Shown: positions 7,937 to 16,147 of the stretch, piece after piece
Layout of the letters: each line of letters opens with the position of its first letter
Numbering within the stretch: position 1 is the first letter of the stretch
Assembly (NCBI GenBank): GCA_035363115.1
Contig: DAOSEM010000015.1
Span: 1-22,012, forward strand
DNA: 22,012 bases
Source: Syntrophales bacterium
GTDB taxonomy: Bacteria > Desulfobacterota > Syntrophia > Syntrophales > PHBD01
Direction: 5' to 3'
Translations under genes and position numbers: made by a program
Notes under the pieces: model-generated
The model's database searches: none
Seen by the model: only the letters and a program-made list of their open reading frames with translations
What the model was told of the DNA's origin: nothing

Positions 7937-9414
7937 CGGTTCTGGCAGAGGAAACCATGGAGCTATGTGAACGGACCATCCACGAACTGCAGCAGATCAT
8001 CCGCGACGGCGGGGCGTCCTCCACGGACATCGTTGCATCCGTCTTTGGGAGGATCGATGCCATTGAAAAAAGTGTCCACGCCTACATCACGCTTCTCAAG
8101 GAAGATGCCTTCCGGGAGGCGGCCCGGGCGGACGAGGAAATCCGAAAAGGCGATATCCGGCCCCTGACGGGCATACCCATTGCCCTGAAGGACATTTACT
8201 GCACCCGGGGCATCCCGACCACCTGCGGGTCCCGGATCCTCCAGAACTTCGTCGCGCCCTACGATGCCACGATCGTGGAGAAACTGCGGGAGGCGGGGGC
8301 GGTCTTTACGGGAAAGACCAACATGGACGAGTTCGCCATGGGATCCTCGACGGAGACGTCCTGGTTCGGGGTGACGAAGAACCCCTGGGACCTCGACCGC
8401 ATCCCCGGCGGGTCCAGCGGCGGCTCTGCTGCGGCGGTGGCCGCCGACATGTGCATTGCCTCCCTGGGGTCCGACACGGGCGGTTCCATCCGCCAGCCGG
8501 CGGCCCTCTGCGGTGTGGTGGGGCTGAAGCCCACCTACGGCCGCGTCTCCCGGTTCGGGCTGGTGGCCTTCGCCTCGTCCCTCGACCAGATCGGTCCCTT
8601 TACCAAGGACGTGGAGGACTGTGCCATCATGCTGAATGCCATCGCCGGCTACGATCCCCGGGAATCGACGTCGGTCCCGGAGGACGTGCCCGACTACCGG
8701 CAGTTCCTCGGAAGGGACATCCGGGGCTGGAAGGTGGGCATCCCGAAAGAGTACTTCATCGAGGGCATCGATCCGGAGGTCGAGAGCCTGGTGCGGCAGG
8801 CCGTCAGGGTCGTGGAAGGACTCGGCGCCGAGATCGTGCCGGTCTCCCTGCCCCACACCGGGTACTGCCTTGCGGTCTATTACATCATCGCCCCCGCGGA
8901 GGCTTCCTCCAATCTGGCCCGCTATGACGGCGTCAAGTACGGCTATCGGAACCTGGACGGGCGCGATCTCCTGGAGATGTACAAGAAGACCCGTTCCCAG
9001 GGGTTCGGCGCGGAGGTCAAGCGCCGCATCATGATCGGCACCTACGTGCTGTCGGCGGGATATTACGACGCCTACTACAAGAAGGCCTCCCAGGTACGGG
9101 CCCTCATCCGGAGGGATTTCGACGAGGCCTTCCGATCCTGCGACGTGATCCTCACCCCCACGACTCCCACGCCGGCCTTCCGGATCGGCGAAAAAACCGA
9201 CGATCCACTCCAGATGTACCTGTCGGACGTCTTCACCATCTCGACGAACCTGGCTGGAATTCCCGGGATCTCCGTTCCCTGCGGGTACACGACGACGGGT
9301 CTTCCCGTCGGTGTCCAGTTCCTGGCAGGCCATTTCCAGGAGGCAAAACTCCTCCAGTTCGCCTCGGCCTACGAGGCGGGCGCCGATTTTCAGAAAAGGA
9401 GACCGAATCTCTGA
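7933..9414 (+). CDS. gatA: Asp/Glu-tRNA amidotransferase subunit A (amidase)
   Basis: Glutaminase subunit that releases ammonia from glutamine or asparagine and channels it to GatB. The 493 residues fit the amidase-signature family. The Ser-cisSer-Lys triad is visible: Lys86 in GIPIALKDIY, Ser161 in PGGSSGGSAAAVA and Ser185 in SDTGGSIRQPA. The start at 7933 overlaps the gatC stop; a second ATG at 7957 (MELCERTIHEL) lies closer to the usual family N-terminus and cannot be excluded. Its stop codon overlaps the gatB ATG. Confidence 0.97.
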   Translation: MTVLAEETMELCERTIHELQQIIRDGGASSTDIVASVFGRIDAIEKSVHAYITLLKEDAFREAARADEEIRKGDIRPLTGIPIALKDIYCTRGIPTTCGSRILQNFVAPYDATIVEKLREAGAVFTGKTNMDEFAMGSSTETSWFGVTKNPWDLDRIPGGSSGGSAAAVAADMCIASLGSDTGGSIRQPAALCGVVGLKPTYGRVSRFGLVAFASSLDQIGPFTKDVEDCAIMLNAIAGYDPRESTSVPEDVPDYRQFLGRDIRGWKVGIPKEYFIEGIDPEVESLVRQAVRVVEGLGAEIVPVSLPHTGYCLAVYYIIAPAEASSNLARYDGVKYGYRNLDGRDLLEMYKKTRSQGFGAEVKRRIMIGTYVLSAGYYDAYYKKASQVRALIRRDFDEAFRSCDVILTPTTPTPAFRIGEKTDDPLQMYLSDVFTISTNLAGIPGISVPCGYTTTGLPVGVQFLAGHFQEAKLLQFASAYEAGADFQKRRPNL

Positions 9415-10847
9415 TGGAATACGAACCCGTCATCGGGCTGGAAGTCCACGCCCAGATGCTGACCTACACGAAGATCTTCTGCGGCTGCTCCACCACCTTC
9501 GGGGAGAGCCCCAACAGTGAGACTTGCCCGGTCTGCCAGGGCATGCCGGGGGTCCTGCCGGTCCTGAACAAAAAGGTGGTCGAGTTCGCCATGAAGATGA
9601 GCCTGGCCACATCCTGCCGCATCAATCCCGAATGCGTCTTCGCCAGGAAGAACTATTTCTATCCGGACCTCCCGAAAGGGTACCAGATCTCCCAGTACGC
9701 CCTCCCGCTGGCTGAGTTCGGGTTTGTGGACATCGAGCTCGACGGCGGGAAAAAGCGAATCGGCATCACCCGAATCCACATGGAGGAGGACGCGGGGAAA
9801 CTGATTCACGACGAGCACAACCCCTCGAGCTACGTGGACCTGAACCGGACCGGCGTGCCCCTGATCGAGATCGTCAGCGAACCGGACATGCGGAGCGCCG
9901 AGGAGGCCGCGGCCTACCTGCGCCGCCTCCACGAGATCCTGGTCTACCTGGAGGTCTGCGACGGCAACATGGAGCAGGGGAGCTTCCGCTGCGACGCCAA
10001 CGTGTCGCTGCGTCCCCGCGGGACGGAGGCCTTCGGCACCCGGGCCGAGCTGAAGAACATGAACTCCTTCCGGAATGTCCAGCGAGCCCTGGAATACGAA
10101 ATCAAGCGCCAGCAGTACGTCCTCGAGAGCGGCGGCCAGGTCGTGCAGGAGACGCGGCTGTGGGACGACACCCAGGGCGTGACCCACTCCATGCGCGGCA
10201 AGGAGGAGGCCCACGACTACCGCTATTTCCCGGATCCCGATCTTGTCCCGATCGCCGTAAGCGACGCCTGGATCGAAGAGATCCGGGGCACTCTCCCGGA
10301 ACTTCCACTGGAAAAGCGGGAGCGATTCGCCCGGGAATACGGGATCCCGGCCTACGACGCCGGAGTTCTCACGGCCAGCCGGGCGCTGGCGGATTACTAC
10401 GAGGCGGTTGTCAGGCTCAGCGGCAAGCCGAAGGCGGCCAGCAACTGGGTCATGGGCGACATCCTGCGGTTCCTGAATGAGGACCGGCGCGGCATCCGGG
10501 ATTGCCCCATCACCCCGGAGTCCCTGGCGGAGATGATTGCCCTGATCGAGGACGGCACCATCAGCGGAAAGATGGCCAAGGAGGTCGTAGAGGAGATGTA
10601 CCGGAGCGGCAAGCCGCCCCGGACCGTCATCGAGGAGAAGGGGCTGGTCCAGATCACCGACGAGAGCGCCCTGGTCTCGACCATCGAGTCCGTCATGGCG
10701 GCCAATCCGGCCCAGCTCGAGCAGTTCCGCTCCGGGAAGGACAAGGTCTTCGGTTTCTTCGTCGGCCAGGTCATGAAGGCGACCCAGGGCAAGGCGAATC
10801 CCCAGCTCGTCAACGATCTCCTGAAAAAGATGCTCCCGGGGGCCTGA
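9414..10847 (+). CDS. gatB: Asp/Glu-tRNA amidotransferase subunit B (kinase)
   Basis: Subunit that phosphorylates the misacylated Glu-tRNA(Gln) or Asp-tRNA(Asn) and transfers ammonia to it. The 477 residues open with YEPVIGLEVHAQM, the family signature. The zinc site CxC-x12-CxxC has Cys23, Cys25, Cys38 and Cys41. The kinase body contains EEDAGKLIHD and DLNRTGVPLIEIVSEPD. The C-terminal YqeY-like tail for tRNA recognition runs from about residue 330 to 477. Its ATG overlaps the gatA stop by one base. The presence of gatCAB implies that Gln-tRNA, Asn-tRNA or both are made indirectly in this organism. Confidence 0.97.
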   Translation: MEYEPVIGLEVHAQMLTYTKIFCGCSTTFGESPNSETCPVCQGMPGVLPVLNKKVVEFAMKMSLATSCRINPECVFARKNYFYPDLPKGYQISQYALPLAEFGFVDIELDGGKKRIGITRIHMEEDAGKLIHDEHNPSSYVDLNRTGVPLIEIVSEPDMRSAEEAAAYLRRLHEILVYLEVCDGNMEQGSFRCDANVSLRPRGTEAFGTRAELKNMNSFRNVQRALEYEIKRQQYVLESGGQVVQETRLWDDTQGVTHSMRGKEEAHDYRYFPDPDLVPIAVSDAWIEEIRGTLPELPLEKRERFAREYGIPAYDAGVLTASRALADYYEAVVRLSGKPKAASNWVMGDILRFLNEDRRGIRDCPITPESLAEMIALIEDGTISGKMAKEVVEEMYRSGKPPRTVIEEKGLVQITDESALVSTIESVMAANPAQLEQFRSGKDKVFGFFVGQVMKATQGKANPQLVNDLLKKMLPGA

Positions 10848-10911
10848 CCGGGAAAGGGCGGCACCGGATCTTTTTGACCCGCATCCGGGGCTCTCGGCCG
10901 GGAGAAGGACC

Positions 10912-12231
10912 GTGAACACAATCCTCAACATCCTGCTGGTCCTGGCCGTTCTCCTGGCAGCGGTCCTGCTGGTGTACCGACGCCGCCTCGGAGAGTTGCG
11001 GACCGATCTCAGGACCCTCTTTTCCCACCGGCTTGTCGCCGTCGGCGTCCCTCTCTTTCTCCTGGTCGTCATCGGGGCCTTTTACTGGGCAGGTCGGGAT
11101 CGGGCGGTGCCTCCGGCGGTCGTTTCTCCCGGACCTTCGGGGGAACTTCCCGTCGCAGCGCCGCCGGCACCGGCATCGACGGGCAGTGCGATCCAGGACG
11201 TCTCTTCCCTCTACCGAAAAATCGGCCCGTCCGTCGTGGCGATCTACACATACAACGAGCAACGCGAAAGCATCGGCCGGGGAAGCGGCTTCTTCCACGG
11301 CGCCTCCGGGCAGGTCGTCACCAACCTGCACGTCCTGCGCGGCGCCCACTCCGCCCAGATCAAGACCTCCTCCGGGAAGGTCTATCCCGTTGCGGGAATC
11401 ACGGCCCGGGACGCCGCCGCCGACCTGGCCATGCTGGCGGTGAGCATGCCCTGGACCGAGAGCTTTCCCCTGGCCGTGACGGCGTCCCTGCCGGAGGTCG
11501 GCGAACGTGTGGTCGTCGTGGGAAACCCCTTCGGGCTGGAGCAGACCGTCTCGGACGGGATCGTCTCGGCCATCCGGGAGACGGCGGAGCGGGGGAGGGT
11601 CCTCCAGATCACGGCGCCCATCTCGCCGGGGTCCAGCGGGAGTCCCGTTGCAAATCTCAGGGGTGAGGTCGTCGGCGTCGCCTTCCTGCAGTTCAGCGGG
11701 GGCCAGAACCTGAATTTCTGCATCTCCGGCGAGCGGGTTGCCCGCCTGGCTGCTGTCGCGGGGACCCCGGTGTCCCTGGCTGGAGGGGCTGCGGCAACGG
11801 GCATTGCGGCAGGGAAGCAGACCTTCTGCTACCTCGACGAGAGGGGAACCGTCCGCTTCAGCGATTCCACGGCCAATCCAAGGTACAGCTACCAGCTCAT
11901 TTCGACGCCCGACGGATCGCTGGACCGGAACCGTTATGAGCGCTGGGTCTTCGATCAGATCGGAGGGAATCCGCAGGACATCGATCCCCAGGCCGCCGTA
12001 ACCCGGGCGAAGGAAGAGCTTCCGGACGTGTTCCGGCAGGTCTTCCCATCCCAGTACACCATGAATGACCTCCCCAGCATGCCCCAGGATGCCCGGAACC
12101 ATTGGGAGAGGGTCGTCAACCATCACCTGGCCAACGCGTACAACGGGGCCGTACAGAAGCGGAACCGGGCAATCCTCCAACACCGGGTGATGATGGACGC
12201 ATTTCAGATGTACGCGATATCCCGGCGGTAA
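10912..12231 (+). CDS. Membrane-anchored trypsin-like serine protease
   Basis: Predicted S1C (HtrA-like) serine protease. The 439 residues start at GTG 10912. Two hydrophobic segments (about 4-21 and 41-60) flank a basic stretch, then a Pro/Ala/Ser-rich linker runs to about 95. The protease domain carries His140 (VVTNLHVLRG), Asp171 (AADLAMLAV) and Ser242 (SPGSSGSPVANL), so the triad is intact. There is no PDZ domain after it, unlike DegP and DegS. Instead residues about 303-330 (CYLDERGTVRFSDS) resemble a DUF4124-type repeat, followed by a charged tail with no family I recognise. The substrate is unknown. It begins 64 bases after gatB on the same strand and lies about 45 bases before mtnA. 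Confidence 0.85.
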   Translation: MNTILNILLVLAVLLAAVLLVYRRRLGELRTDLRTLFSHRLVAVGVPLFLLVVIGAFYWAGRDRAVPPAVVSPGPSGELPVAAPPAPASTGSAIQDVSSLYRKIGPSVVAIYTYNEQRESIGRGSGFFHGASGQVVTNLHVLRGAHSAQIKTSSGKVYPVAGITARDAAADLAMLAVSMPWTESFPLAVTASLPEVGERVVVVGNPFGLEQTVSDGIVSAIRETAERGRVLQITAPISPGSSGSPVANLRGEVVGVAFLQFSGGQNLNFCISGERVARLAAVAGTPVSLAGGAAATGIAAGKQTFCYLDERGTVRFSDSTANPRYSYQLISTPDGSLDRNRYERWVFDQIGGNPQDIDPQAAVTRAKEELPDVFRQVFPSQYTMNDLPSMPQDARNHWERVVNHHLANAYNGAVQKRNRAILQHRVMMDAFQMYAISRR

Positions 12232-12277
12232 CGGGGGAGTTGTGGAAAAAGAGGGTATGGCTCTGAAAGAGGAAGGA

Positions 12278-13357
12278 ATGATCCGGACGGTTTTCTGGCA
12301 GGACGATGCGGTCGGGATGATCGACCAAAAGGCGCTCCCCCTGGAGGAGCGGTATCTTGTCCTCCGCAAATGGGAGGACGTGGCCTCGGCGATCCGCGAT
12401 CTCACCGTCCGGGGCGCCCCGGCGATCGGCGTGGCCGCCGCCCTGGGTATTGCCCTGGGTATGCGGAGCCTGCCATCCTCCCCGGATCGCGACCTGGCGG
12501 ATTCTTTTGAGCGGATCTGCAACGCCTTCGCCCGGACGCGTCCGACGGCGGTCAATCTCTTCTGGGCCATCGAGCGAATGAAGAGGCGTTTCCGCGCCGC
12601 CATGGCCGAAGAGCCCGGTGTTTCGGGGCCGGACCGTTTCGCGGTCATCCGGGAGGCTCTCCTCCGGGAGGCCGTCGCCATTCACGACGAGGACATCGCC
12701 GCCAACCGGGCCATGGGCCTTCACGGACGGGTTCTCCTGGAGGACGGGGACGGCGTCCTGACCCACTGCAACGCCGGTGCCCTGGCGACGGCCGGATACG
12801 GCACCGCCCTCGGGGTGATCCGGGCGGCCCACGAGGAGGGGAAGCGGCTGACCGTGTACGTGGATGAAACCCGGCCCGTTCTGCAGGGGGCCAGGCTCAC
12901 CGCCTGGGAATTGATGAAGGAGGGTATCCCCGCCATCCTGATCACCGACAACATGGCGGCATCCCTGATGAAGCGGGGAGCGATCCGGAAGGTCATCACC
13001 GGGGCCGACCGCATTGCCGCCAACGGCGATGCCGCGAACAAGATCGGGACCTACGGCGTGGCCGTTCTGGCGGAGGCCCACGGGATTCCCTTTTCCATCG
13101 CCGCCCCCCTCTCCACGGTAGATCCGGCGACGCCTGACGGGGATGCCATCCCCATCGAGGAGCGGGATCCCTCGGAAGTGACCACCCTCGCCGGCCGGCG
13201 CATCGCCCCGGAAGGCATTGCCGTCTGCAACCCCGCCTTCGACGTGACGCCCGCCCGCCTGATCGCCGCCATCGTAACCGAAGCCGGCATCGCCCGGCCC
13301 CCCTACGGGAAATCGCTTGCGGTGCTCCATGCCGCGAAAGCGCAATCACCCCGCTGA
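12278..13357 (+). CDS. mtnA: S-methyl-5-thioribose-1-phosphate isomerase
   Basis: Converts 5-methylthioribose 1-phosphate to 5-methylthioribulose 1-phosphate in methionine salvage. From ATG 12278 it has 359 residues, normal for the family. It is related to eIF2B subunits. Distinguishing features are RGAPAIG (46-51), Cys164 in LTHCNAGALAT and Asp244 in TGADRIAANGDAANKIGTYG, corresponding to the catalytic Cys160 and Asp240 of the Bacillus enzyme. The chosen start has GAGG about 5 bases upstream and gives the usual N-terminus (IRTVFWQDDAV). A GTG at 12242 or an ATG at 12257 would lengthen it by 12 or 7 residues. No other salvage genes (mtnK, mtnP, mtnB, mtnD) are adjacent. Confidence 0.93.
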   Translation: MIRTVFWQDDAVGMIDQKALPLEERYLVLRKWEDVASAIRDLTVRGAPAIGVAAALGIALGMRSLPSSPDRDLADSFERICNAFARTRPTAVNLFWAIERMKRRFRAAMAEEPGVSGPDRFAVIREALLREAVAIHDEDIAANRAMGLHGRVLLEDGDGVLTHCNAGALATAGYGTALGVIRAAHEEGKRLTVYVDETRPVLQGARLTAWELMKEGIPAILITDNMAASLMKRGAIRKVITGADRIAANGDAANKIGTYGVAVLAEAHGIPFSIAAPLSTVDPATPDGDAIPIEERDPSEVTTLAGRRIAPEGIAVCNPAFDVTPARLIAAIVTEAGIARPPYGKSLAVLHAAKAQSPR

Positions 13358-13475
13358 GGCGCGGCAAGGTTGCTTTCGCGTCGAAGAAGTGGTAGTGCAG
13401 CGCCTGTTTTTGAACGCTGTTTCCCCGGACGAACCCCCTGAACCCGCGGCTGCGGGACACCTGGAGACTTTCCCG

Positions 13476-14453
13476 ATGCTGTGCGGATCTTACCGGTTCC
13501 ACGGAACACTGCTGGACGATGCCGTCCTTCCCGAATCCAAGGGATCGATCTTTCGAAACACCTTCGGCCCGGCTCTCCGGCACGTCGTCTGTGCCATGAA
13601 GCAAAAGGACTGCGCCGGCTGCATCCTTGACCGGCGCTGTCTGTATCCGCTCTTGTTCTCCAGCCCGCCTCCGGCGAATCACCATCTTCTGCCCCCGTTT
13701 CCCAAGGGAAAGATTCGCTCCACGACGATCCCCGCTCCCTTTGTCATCGAACCGCCGGAGACATCCGCGACCTCTTTCCAGCGCAAGGATCCCTTCGATT
13801 TCGGACTGGTCCTGTTCGGGAGAAGCAACGAGCATCTTCTCCATTTCATCCAGACCTTCGAGGAGATGGGACGGCTTGGCATCGGGCGGAGAACGGAAAA
13901 GGGGCGTTCGCGTTTTGTCATTGCCTCCGTCGATGCCGGCGGTGAAACCGTCTGGGACGGCCGTGAGCGCAGTCTCCGGGAAGGAGATTATACCGAAGAC
14001 CTGCGGGCGGGATTCCTGGCGGATACGGAAAAGGCGTTGTCGTCCCCGATTGCCGCCGTCACCGTGCACCTGGTGTCACCGCTCGTCGGAATCGCCGGGT
14101 CGAGCCGGGAGGATCTCCTGACCTTCCCCGTCCTGATGCAGTCCGTCCTGGACCGGATCCTCACGCTCAACAGGACCTACGGGAAAGGACAACTGGCGAT
14201 CGACGTACCCGGGCTCGTCTCCAGGGCGGCCGGCGTGCGGATTGCGCAATCGAGCCTCCGGCGGAGGGGTGAGGCCCGCCCCGTGCGTCGGCCCGATTCA
14301 TCCGTACATACCGGAAGGGTTATCGGCGAAGTGACCTATGAAGGTCCTCTTGGCGAGTTCCTTCCTTGCCTTCGTTTTTGCGAGCGGACCCACCTGGGCC
14401 GGGAGACAGCCTGGGGGGCGGGGCAGATCCGGGTCCATTCCGTTCAACCCTGA
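13476..14453 (+). CDS. Orphan Cas6-like RAMP protein with Cys4 motif
   Basis: It resembles the RAMP endoribonucleases that cut CRISPR precursor RNA (Cas6-like, PF10040 type). From ATG 13476 it has 325 residues. It starts YRFHGTLLDDAVLPESKG with the family's Gly/Arg-rich SIFRNTFGPALRHVVC. The glycine-rich GRLGIGRRTEKGRSRF lies at about 132-147. It ends with LPCLRFCERTHLGRETAWGAGQIRV, the typical G-rich C-terminal strand. Cys39, Cys46, Cys49 and Cys55 make a C-x6-C-x2-C-x5-C motif that may bind a metal or Fe-S cluster (inference). The frame is open upstream to 13317, but this start has GGAG 9 bases before it and matches the domain edge. No CRISPR repeats or other cas genes are in the window, so its role may not be crRNA processing. 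Confidence 0.72.
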   Translation: MLCGSYRFHGTLLDDAVLPESKGSIFRNTFGPALRHVVCAMKQKDCAGCILDRRCLYPLLFSSPPPANHHLLPPFPKGKIRSTTIPAPFVIEPPETSATSFQRKDPFDFGLVLFGRSNEHLLHFIQTFEEMGRLGIGRRTEKGRSRFVIASVDAGGETVWDGRERSLREGDYTEDLRAGFLADTEKALSSPIAAVTVHLVSPLVGIAGSSREDLLTFPVLMQSVLDRILTLNRTYGKGQLAIDVPGLVSRAAGVRIAQSSLRRRGEARPVRRPDSSVHTGRVIGEVTYEGPLGEFLPCLRFCERTHLGRETAWGAGQIRVHSVQP

Positions 14454-14532
14454 TGCGCCGCGTCGGAAGGGGGCTGAGGTCGGTTTCTCTATACATCGGC
14501 CATAGCCCCGGCAGCGAAAAGGAGACGATTCC

Positions 14533-16128
14533 ATGGATGGATGGGTGTACCCGGTGTTCCTGGCGGCCGGCTTTCTGATCGGGGCCGCCGTCGTCTGGGT
14601 GGTCCTGGGGAAACGAGCCGCTCTGCGGGAAGGCGAAAAGGCCGCCCTGACCGAGCGCCTGACGGCGAAGGACCTCCAGATCCAGGATCTGAAAGAGACC
14701 GCCGGGCGGCTGGATCAATCGCTGGCGCTCGCCCGGGAGGAGCTGAAAGCCGAATCGAACGCCCGGGCCGCCGCCGAGGAGCGGAACGCGCGCATCCCGA
14801 AACTGGAGGAGGCAATCCGGGCCGGGGAGTCGGATCTGAACCGCCTGCGGACGGAGATGTCCGCCCTGCAGGCGCGGGTCGTCGAGGTGGAGGCGCGTGC
14901 CGAGGAGGAAAGCAAAGGTGCGGCCGAGAAAATAGCCCTCTTGGACGATGCCCGGCGAAAGCTGGGAGACGCCTTCCAGGCCCTGTCGGCGGAGGCCCTC
15001 AAGAGCAACAACCAGTCGTTCCTGGAACTGGCGAAGGCGTCCCTGGAGAAATACCAGGAGGCGGCAAAGGGCGACCTCGAGGCCCGGCGGCAGGCCGTCG
15101 AGACCCTGGTGAACCCGATCCGGGAATCCCTGGAGAGGGTGGACGGCCGGATCCAGGAGATCGAGAAGGAGCGGACCTCCGCCTATTCGATCCTCCAGGA
15201 GCAGATCCGCTCGATGACGTCCGCCCAGTCGCAGCTCACGGTGGAGACGGCGAACCTCGTAAAGGCGCTCCGGGCGCCGGTCGTCCGGGGTCGCTGGGGG
15301 GAAATCCAGCTCCAGCGCGTCGTCGAGCTGGCAGGGATGGTGGAGTACTGTGACTTCGTCCAGCAGGAGACTGTAGTCACCGGGGAGGGATCGGTCCGCC
15401 CCGACCTGATCGTCCGCCTCCCGAGCAACCGGAGCATCGTCGTCGATTCGAAGGCGCCCCTCGAGGCGTACCTGGATGCGCTGGAGACGAAGGACGAGGC
15501 GGTCCGGATCGAGCGGCTGAAGGCCCATGCCCAGCAGATCCGCGTCCATCTGAGCAAGCTCTCCGCCAAGACCTATTCCGCCCACGTCACTCCCTCGCCG
15601 GAGTTCGTCGTCCTGTTTCTCCCCGGGGAGACCTTCTTCAGCGCCGCCCTCGAGCAGGATCCTTCCCTGATCGAGTTCGGAGTCAACCAGAAGGTGATCC
15701 TGGCGACGCCGACCACCCTGATCGCCCTCTTGCGGGCCGTCGCCTACGGATGGCGGCAGGAGCGGATCGCCGAGAACGCCCAGGCCATCAGCGACCTGGG
15801 GAAGACGCTCTACGACCGGCTGCTCACGCTTGCCGGCCACTTCGACGGCCTCCGCGCGGGGCTGGAGCGGGCGGTCGGGGCCTACAACGACGCCGTCGGC
15901 TCCCTGGAGAGCCGCGTTCTCGTGAGCGCCCGAAAGTTCAAGGAGCTCGGCTCGGCCGCCGGAAAAGACCTGCCCGAGGCGGCAACAATCGACCGCACGA
16001 CCCGTGTCCTGAAACCCTTCCCCGGTGCGGAAGACGGAGACGCGGAAGCGGGCGGACAGGGCCGCCTGAGTGCGGGGGCACCGGCTGGAACCGGAACCCC
16101 GTTCCCGTTGACGGACCCGGACGGATAA
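14533..16128 (+). CDS. rmuC: DNA recombination protein RmuC
   Basis: RmuC-family protein, thought to limit inversions and rearrangements between repeats, probably as a nuclease. The 531 residues begin with a membrane anchor (about 3-26). A long Ala/Glu/Arg-rich coiled coil runs to about residue 150. The RmuC domain (about 210-480) contains RGRWGEIQLQRVVELAGM and a PD-(D/E)xK-like core in RPDLIVRLPSNRSIVVDSKAPLEAYLDA. The tail is low-complexity. The ATG has GGAG 8 bases upstream. The epimerase gene follows after 19 bases. Membrane anchoring is seen; the nuclease activity is family knowledge. Confidence 0.94.
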   Translation: MDGWVYPVFLAAGFLIGAAVVWVVLGKRAALREGEKAALTERLTAKDLQIQDLKETAGRLDQSLALAREELKAESNARAAAEERNARIPKLEEAIRAGESDLNRLRTEMSALQARVVEVEARAEEESKGAAEKIALLDDARRKLGDAFQALSAEALKSNNQSFLELAKASLEKYQEAAKGDLEARRQAVETLVNPIRESLERVDGRIQEIEKERTSAYSILQEQIRSMTSAQSQLTVETANLVKALRAPVVRGRWGEIQLQRVVELAGMVEYCDFVQQETVVTGEGSVRPDLIVRLPSNRSIVVDSKAPLEAYLDALETKDEAVRIERLKAHAQQIRVHLSKLSAKTYSAHVTPSPEFVVLFLPGETFFSAALEQDPSLIEFGVNQKVILATPTTLIALLRAVAYGWRQERIAENAQAISDLGKTLYDRLLTLAGHFDGLRAGLERAVGAYNDAVGSLESRVLVSARKFKELGSAAGKDLPEAATIDRTTRVLKPFPGAEDGDAEAGGQGRLSAGAPAGTGTPFPLTDPDG

Positions 16129-16147
16129 GTTCAGGGAGGAGGCCGCG

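Noticed and set aside
10810..12681. 623-codon minus-strand open frame opposite the protease and mtnA
   Set aside because: It spans two recognised plus-strand genes and is rich in Arg/Ser/Pro without any domain; an artefact of GC-rich third positions.
13317..13475. N-terminal extension of the Cas6-like protein upstream of 13476
   Set aside because: It overlaps the end of mtnA, has no good ribosome binding site, and the RAMP domain begins at 13476 behind a GGAG site; the longer form cannot be fully excluded.
13358..13475. CRISPR repeats near the Cas6-like gene
   Set aside because: The gap and neighbouring intergenic stretches contain no direct repeats with regular spacing; no array was found anywhere in the window.
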